This document shows, one piece after another, positions 59,458-64,000 of a stretch of DNA of 64,000 bases (position 1 is the first letter of the stretch; each line of letters begins with the position of its first letter). The stretch is from Paenibacillus phytohabitans. Its GTDB lineage: Bacteria > Bacillota > Bacilli > Paenibacillales > Paenibacillaceae. The notes under the pieces are model-generated. The model had not been told where the DNA came from. It did no database searches and worked only from the letters and a program-made list of their open reading frames with translations. The position numbers and the translations under genes are program-made. Location of the stretch: the NCBI RefSeq assembly GCF_013141775.1, contig NZ_WHOB01000097.1, forward strand, positions 186,001 through 250,000. Reading direction: 5' to 3'.

Positions 59458-60429
59458 TTGTCAGAACAGACTGCAAGCATTCGTATATCTTTGCAAAATG
59501 CGGGAGAAGCTCAATCCCTGTTCGGCCCGCAGGACGGATTCCTGAAAATTATCGAGAAAGAAATTCCGGCGGTTATCGACTCGCGCGAAGCTGAAGTTAC
59601 CATACGCGGCGCTGAGCGTGAAGTGGACATGCTGGGCCAGCTGTTCAACGTGCTGCTGTCCCTGGTACGGGGCGGTTACATACTAAGTGAACGCGATGTG
59701 CAGTACGCCGTAGAACTGGCGAAGGATTTCCGTGCCGATCAGCTGCTTGACCTGTTCAAAGGTGAAATTACAACAACTTTCCGCGGTAAACCCATCCGCG
59801 TCAAAACGATTGGCCAGAAACATTATGTGACAACCATCAAAAAGCGTGATATCGTCTTTGGCATCGGGCCGGCGGGAACAGGCAAGACTTATCTTGCCGT
59901 TGTGCTTGCGGTAACGGCGCTCAAGGAAGGGTCCGTCAAGCGCATCGTGCTGACGCGTCCGGCAGTGGAGGCAGGCGAGAACCTGGGCTTCCTTCCCGGT
60001 GATTTGCAGGAGAAGGTAGATCCGTATCTGCGGCCGCTCTACGACGCCCTGTACGACGTTATGGGACCTGATCAGGTAGCCAAGGCGCTGGAGCGCGGGC
60101 TGATCGAGATCGCGCCGCTTGCCTATATGCGCGGGCGTACGCTGGAGGATGCTTTTATTATCCTCGACGAAGCCCAGAATACGACACCAGAACAAATGAA
60201 AATGTTCCTCACCCGGCTGGGCTTCGGCTCTAAGATGGTCATTACGGGCGATGTTACCCAGATCGATCTGCCGCGCGGCAAAAAGTCAGGGCTGATAGAA
60301 GCCAAAGCGATATTATCCGGTATTGAGGAGCTCGGCTTTGTCTATTTTGCAGAACAGGACGTAGTCCGGCATTCCCTGGTGCAGAAAATTATCGTTGCCT
60401 ATGACCGCTCTGCCGAAAACCTCCAATAA
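59458..60429 (+). CDS. phoH: PhoH-like ATPase
   Basis: A 323-residue P-loop protein. The N-terminal KH-like region (about 1-100) is followed by the PhoH ATPase domain with Walker A GIGPAGTGKTYLAVVLAV (about residues 136-153), Walker B AFIILDEAQNTTPEQM (about 232-247) and VITGDVTQIDLP. The family is linked to RNA metabolism and to ybeY in gene order; its exact activity is unsettled. TTG 59458 lies after GAGGAGAATGAGG. It is flanked by yqfD and yqfF as in Bacillus. Confidence 0.95.
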   Translation: MSEQTASIRISLQNAGEAQSLFGPQDGFLKIIEKEIPAVIDSREAEVTIRGAEREVDMLGQLFNVLLSLVRGGYILSERDVQYAVELAKDFRADQLLDLFKGEITTTFRGKPIRVKTIGQKHYVTTIKKRDIVFGIGPAGTGKTYLAVVLAVTALKEGSVKRIVLTRPAVEAGENLGFLPGDLQEKVDPYLRPLYDALYDVMGPDQVAKALERGLIEIAPLAYMRGRTLEDAFIILDEAQNTTPEQMKMFLTRLGFGSKMVITGDVTQIDLPRGKKSGLIEAKAILSGIEELGFVYFAEQDVVRHSLVQKIIVAYDRSAENLQ

Positions 60430-60446
60430 AAAAGGGGATTGTCTTC

Positions 60447-62726
60447 ATGGCCTCAAAGCAACCATCGAAATTAAGCGGATTTGTATATAGCACTAACGGG
60501 TGGAAGTATAGCGCGGTCTCGCGCTATGCTCTTTTCCTGTTATTGGGGCTTGTTTTCTACTTCAGCCTGTCCTCTGACCTGCTGCCCAAAAAGTATGATA
60601 TCAAAGAGGGTACACGCAGTGCCAAGGAAATCATAGCGCCCAAACAAATACCTGACACCAATGCCAAGCTGAAAGCCCAGGAAGAAGCGGCCGAGAATGT
60701 AACCAACCGGTATGCAATTATACCCATGCGGACCGAGAATCTCGTTACCATGCTGCTGGATAGAATTGACCGGCTGAACCAGGATGATACGATTTCACAA
60801 AGCGAAAAGACGGAGATTTACCGTGAAGTGATTCCTGAGCGTACGAACGATTTTATTCTTAATTTTGTTGCTGTCAGCCAAAAAGCCGGAACGTATTCGG
60901 AGCATCTGCTCGCTGAAATGCAGTCGGTCATCAAGGACCAGGCGTATGCGATCCCGGAAGAAACGTATATTAAGATTCCGCGGCTGACCTCCCAGGATAT
61001 CATTGAGATGAAGCCGGTCGCCCGGGATATTGTCATCAAGCTGATGAATGACCAGATTACCGATGCCCAGACTGCGCGCGCCAAGGTGGCCGAGCAGGTC
61101 AGTATCAGCTCGCTTAGCCAGCGGACCGCCCGTGAGGTTGTGCAGGAATTGGTGCGGCAGGTCATTACCAGCAACAAGTTCTACGACGAGGAAGCCACCA
61201 AGGAAGCAAAGGTGCAGGCCCGCCAGAATACACCTGATGTATTCATCGAGCAGGGGGATGTACTGGTCGCCAAGAACCAGGAGATTACTCCGGAGCTGTA
61301 TGCTCTTCTGGACGAGAACGGTCTGTTGAGCAAAGAAGTCAACTACTGGCCGCAATTCGGGCTGCTGCTGCTCTCCGTACTGCTGTCTTTTGGCCTGATG
61401 ACATTCATCCGTTATAACGGCGGGACCTCCGGCTTCAAGTATAATAACTCCCAGCTGCTTATGCTGGTGCTGGTGTTTATAATTACAATTATTATGATGA
61501 AGCTGGCGGCATTCCTGCAGACGGATGTCCGGACGTATATAGGCTTCCTGGCTCCTGTAGCGATAGGTGCGATGCTGATCTCCATGCTGCTGGACATGAC
61601 TTTGGCCTATTTCTGTTCTATTCTGTTCAGCGTTCTTGCCAGTATTATTCTGAACGTGCAGCAGAACACCGTATTTGATTTCACCTTCGGCTTCTTTGCA
61701 CTTATTGTGAGCTATGTGGCTATTTTCTCCACCCATCGGGCAGGACAGCGCTCTACACTCCTGAAGGGCGGAATCATGGTATCCCTGTTTGGCTGCCTGA
61801 CGGTAGCTATATTGACCATGCTGAGCGGAGGCGTGTGGAACGAGACGCAGACGTTATATTCCATCGGCTTTGCGTTTGCCAGCGGTCTGCTGACTGCCGT
61901 GCTGGTAATCGGCCTGATGCCATTCTTCGAAGCTACGTTCGGCATCCTGTCGGCGCTGAAGCTCGTCGAATTGTCTAACCCGAATCATCCGCTGCTGCGC
62001 AAGCTGCTCACGGAGACACCGGGAACATACCATCACAGTGTTATGGTCGGGAATCTATCTGAGGCTGCGGCTGAAGCGATCGGTGCAGACGGCCTGCTGT
62101 GCCGGGTGGGTTCGTATTATCATGATATCGGCAAGACGAAACGGCCGTTCTATTTCATTGAGAATCAGAACAATATGGAGAATCCGCATGATTCGATTGA
62201 GCCGAAGCTGAGCAAATCCATCATTGTGGCCCACGCCCGTGACGGGGTGGAGATGCAGAAGGAGTACAAGCTGCCGAAGCCGATCCGCGATATCGCGGAG
62301 CAGCATCACGGCACAACATTCCTGCATTATTTTTATCATAAAGCACTGAAGATTGCAGAGGAGAAGGGTGTGGAGCCCGACTTCACGGAGGAGGACTTCC
62401 GTTATCCGGGACCGAAGGCACAGTCGAAGGAATCTGCAGTGGTCGGTATCGCCGACAGTGTGGAGGCCGCGGTCCGCTCCCTCCGCAAGCCTACCGTTGT
62501 GCAGGTAGAAACGATGATCGAGAAGATTATCAAAAGCCGGCTGGATGACCATCAGTTTGATGAATGCGACCTGACCATCAAAGAGCTGGACATTATTGCA
62601 CGGACACTTAAAGAGACTGTAATGGGCATTTTCCATTCCCGGATTGAGTACCCCGAGGATGTGCGCAAGCCCAAAAAAGAGGAAGGGGCCATCAAAAATG
62701 AGCCTGAGCGTCGTTTGGAGCAATGA
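60447..62726 (+). CDS. 7TM-HD phosphodiesterase (PgpH/YqfF type)
   Basis: A 759-residue membrane phosphodiesterase for cyclic di-AMP (function known for Listeria PgpH). One N-terminal transmembrane segment (about 25-43) is followed by an extracytoplasmic helical 7TMR-HDED domain (about 60-285), about seven transmembrane segments (about 295-480), and a cytoplasmic HD domain (about 510-690). The HD domain has HHSVMVGNLSEAAAEAIGAD, YYHDIGK, and EQHHGTTFLHYFYHKA. All HD metal ligands expected are visible. ATG 60447. The gene overlaps the start of ybeY by 29 bases, linking c-di-AMP turnover and rRNA processing genes transcriptionally. Confidence 0.95.
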   Translation: MASKQPSKLSGFVYSTNGWKYSAVSRYALFLLLGLVFYFSLSSDLLPKKYDIKEGTRSAKEIIAPKQIPDTNAKLKAQEEAAENVTNRYAIIPMRTENLVTMLLDRIDRLNQDDTISQSEKTEIYREVIPERTNDFILNFVAVSQKAGTYSEHLLAEMQSVIKDQAYAIPEETYIKIPRLTSQDIIEMKPVARDIVIKLMNDQITDAQTARAKVAEQVSISSLSQRTAREVVQELVRQVITSNKFYDEEATKEAKVQARQNTPDVFIEQGDVLVAKNQEITPELYALLDENGLLSKEVNYWPQFGLLLLSVLLSFGLMTFIRYNGGTSGFKYNNSQLLMLVLVFIITIIMMKLAAFLQTDVRTYIGFLAPVAIGAMLISMLLDMTLAYFCSILFSVLASIILNVQQNTVFDFTFGFFALIVSYVAIFSTHRAGQRSTLLKGGIMVSLFGCLTVAILTMLSGGVWNETQTLYSIGFAFASGLLTAVLVIGLMPFFEATFGILSALKLVELSNPNHPLLRKLLTETPGTYHHSVMVGNLSEAAAEAIGADGLLCRVGSYYHDIGKTKRPFYFIENQNNMENPHDSIEPKLSKSIIVAHARDGVEMQKEYKLPKPIRDIAEQHHGTTFLHYFYHKALKIAEEKGVEPDFTEEDFRYPGPKAQSKESAVVGIADSVEAAVRSLRKPTVVQVETMIEKIIKSRLDDHQFDECDLTIKELDIIARTLKETVMGIFHSRIEYPEDVRKPKKEEGAIKNEPERRLEQ

Positions 62727-63201
62727 ACAGGAAGAGCATGAGATTAACGGCGAGCTGATCGCCCTGCTGGAGATTATTCTGCAGAAAGCGGGCAGCGCTG
62801 AAGGAATTGATGAGGGGGAAGTGGATCTTACCTTCGTTAATAACGAACGCATCCATGAGCTGAACCTGGAGTACCGGGGAATCGACCGTCCAACGGACGT
62901 GCTGTCCTTCGCGATGAATGAGACCGGAGAAGATGAGCCGGAAATTATATATGCTGTGCCCGCTGGTGAGGGCGAGGAGCTGGAGGAAGTACCTAACATG
63001 CTCGGAGATATCATTATCTCCGTAACGCGTGCGCAAGAGCAGGCGCTGGAATATGGACATTCGCTGGAGCGCGAGCTGGGCTTCCTGTTCGTCCACGGTT
63101 TCCTGCATTTGCTGGGATATGACCATCAGGATCCGGAATCTGAGGCCGAGATGATGTCTAAGCAGGAGAATGTTCTGGCTCAGGTCGGGTTGACACGCTA
63201 A
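62698..63201 (+). CDS. ybeY: Endoribonuclease YbeY (rRNA maturation factor)
   Basis: A 167-residue zinc-dependent endoribonuclease for 16S rRNA 3' maturation and ribosome quality control. The zinc motif HGFLHLLGYDH (H-x3-H-x5-H) and the upstream RPTDVLSFAM and LGDIIIS segments are conserved. The ATG at 62698 lies within the end of the upstream phosphodiesterase gene after GAAGGGGCC. There is a one-base overlap with dgkA. A loop of acidic residues (ETGEDEPE and EGEELEE) before LGDIII is a little longer than usual. Confidence 0.96.
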   Translation: MSLSVVWSNEQEEHEINGELIALLEIILQKAGSAEGIDEGEVDLTFVNNERIHELNLEYRGIDRPTDVLSFAMNETGEDEPEIIYAVPAGEGEELEEVPNMLGDIIISVTRAQEQALEYGHSLERELGFLFVHGFLHLLGYDHQDPESEAEMMSKQENVLAQVGLTR

Positions 63202-63596
63202 TGGTCAAGAACACGGCGGTCGGCCACAAAAAATTCTGGCATTCTTTTCGCTTTGCGGCTCATGGCATTGCTGCGGCTTTCCGGTCGGAGCTGAATATGA
63301 AGGTGCACAGCGGCCTTGCTGTTATAGTGTTGGCCGCCGCCGCTGCATTCAGGCTCCCCCTGTCAAGCTGGATGCTGCTGCTTCTGGCGATTACGCTGGT
63401 GCTGACCGCCGAGCTGCTGAATACGGCGATTGAAGCGACGATTGACCTGGTGTCGCCGGAGATTCATCCCTTGGCCAAGAAGGCCAAAGATACCGCCGCA
63501 GGAGCTGTACTGCTTACGGCGGTGTTTGCTGTTATTACGGGAATCTATGTTTTTTATCATCCCGTGATGGACTGGATCACAAGTCTTATGTCATAA
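63201..63596 (+). CDS. dgkA: Diacylglycerol/undecaprenol kinase (DgkA)
   Basis: A 131-residue small membrane kinase with three transmembrane segments. The family motif LTAELLNTAIEATIDLVSPEIHPLAKKAKDTAAGAVLL lies at about residues 70-108 and contains the catalytic Glu and the metal-binding E-x2-N/D residues. In Gram-positive bacteria the substrate is undecaprenol, feeding the lipid carrier pool for wall synthesis. ATG 63201 overlaps the ybeY stop by one base. It ends the polycistronic block; cdd follows after 332 bases. Confidence 0.95.
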   Translation: MVKNTAVGHKKFWHSFRFAAHGIAAAFRSELNMKVHSGLAVIVLAAAAAFRLPLSSWMLLLLAITLVLTAELLNTAIEATIDLVSPEIHPLAKKAKDTAAGAVLLTAVFAVITGIYVFYHPVMDWITSLMS

Positions 63597-63723
63597 TCAG
63601 TTTACAACTTCAGCTTAGGGAGAGGCGGATCCGCTTTGTGCGCTCCGTCATCTTTACTTAGAACCACAATACCAGGTCATGTTTAAGCGGCCGGTAGTGT
63701 ACGAAGAATAATGGATGCGGTGC

Positions 63724-63919
63724 ATGCTTATAAAGCAGGGTTTTAGACGAAGAATAACCGAAGCGGTGTATGCTCACAAAACTAAGGTTATGCTTACGAA
63801 GTGAGTTTTGTACGGAGAATAATCGAAGTAGGATATGCTCACAAAACTAGGTCCATGCTTACGAAGTGAGTTTTGTAAGAAGACTAATCAGAGAAGTATA
63901 TGCTCACAAAACTTTTAGG
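63724..63919 (+). repeat. Three tandem ~65-bp leader units before cdd
   Basis: Units begin at 63724, 63790 and 63855, each with ATGCTTA and ending TATGCTCACAAAACT. The last unit runs into TTTAGGAGG, the cdd ribosome-binding site. A partial, more diverged unit precedes them (about 63680-63723). AGTTTTGT and ACAAAACT alternate along the array, so each can pair with a neighbour on either side. The same unit occurs before prmA (24055-24120). Confidence 0.9.
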
Positions 63920-63928
63920 AGGACAACT

Positions 63929-64000
63929 ATGGATTCTGCGCTACTTCTTCAGGAAGCGATCAAGGCAAGAGCCAATGCATATATACCTTATTCCCGTTTC
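63929..64000 (+). CDS. cdd: Cytidine deaminase, N-terminal start only
   Basis: Partial gene cut by the end of the window. The 24 residues visible (MDSALLLQEAIKARANAYIP, then YSRF) match the N-terminus of homotetrameric cytidine deaminase, including the A-x2-PYS(R/K)F substrate-binding segment. The zinc motifs would lie beyond the window. The position after ybeY-dgkA is the same as in Bacillus, where era follows. The ATG at 63929 lies after TTTAGGAGGACAACT. Confidence 0.88.
   Translation, partial: MDSALLLQEAIKARANAYIPYSRF

Noticed and set aside
63724..63919. CRISPR-like array before cdd
   Set aside because: Units of ~65 bp are similar along their whole length and there are no unique spacers. 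They also end at a ribosome-binding site.

Overview
The window looks like a chromosomal segment of a spore-forming Firmicute, most probably a Paenibacillus. The grounds are the hrcA-grpE-dnaK-dnaJ heat-shock order behind a perfect CIRCE element, the block hit-rpsU-yqeY-nfeD-floA-yqfC-yqfD-phoH-yqfF-ybeY-dgkA-cdd (Bacillales synteny that includes sporulation genes), AddAB instead of RecBCD, surface proteins with SLH anchors, and moderately GC-rich coding sequence between AT-richer gaps.

Layout. 1-2.2 kb: end of lepA, hemW and a GNAT acetyltransferase. 2.35-3.06 kb (minus): a membrane-anchored protein of unknown function. 3.2-8.3 kb: CIRCE-controlled hrcA, grpE, dnaK and dnaJ. 8.4-23 kb is an accessory surface and signalling region. 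It holds a 1512-residue SLH-anchored subtilisin-like protease (minus), three small unknown proteins, a soluble PAS-chemoreceptor-like protein, an ECF sigma factor with its DUF4179-type anti-sigma partner, and a 1512-residue SLH-anchored metallophosphatase with Ig-like repeats. 23.3-28.2 kb: tag, prmA, a site-2 protease homologue, rsmE and mtaB. 28.3-36.9 kb: an acyltransferase remnant, a secreted Big_2-repeat protein, a complete ECF-type vitamin/metal transporter (S component, fused ATPase, T component), a Na/Pi-cotransporter family protein (minus) and an RlmI-like methyltransferase. 37.7-51.1 kb: a double-strand-break repair block, addB-addA then sbcD-sbcC. 51.4-52.8 kb: a solitary IS200/IS605-type TnpB element with an apparent omega/reRNA tail. 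53.1-64 kb: the conserved block from hit to the start of cdd.

Functionally, the heat-shock operon is repressed by its own first product through CIRCE. addBA and sbcDC are each translationally coupled pairs (4-bp start/stop overlaps) for DNA end processing. yqfC-yqfD look like a sigma-E sporulation pair behind a recognisable promoter. The ECF transporter genes are consecutive, with the ATPase and T genes overlapping.

The most unusual material is non-coding. The window has at least four dispersed repeat families: nested hairpins before hemW and dnaJ; a ~200-bp unit seen twice; TTGTA/TACAA palindromes; and ~65-bp leader units directly before the ribosome-binding sites of prmA and cdd that can form alternating hairpins. 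It also has a microsatellite of 13 perfect direct copies of GAGTGCTAA, identical to the CIRCE right arm, and a three-way-junction RNA candidate with a strong U-run after sbcC. No complete undescribed protein system was found. These RNA/DNA elements are the best candidates for something new.
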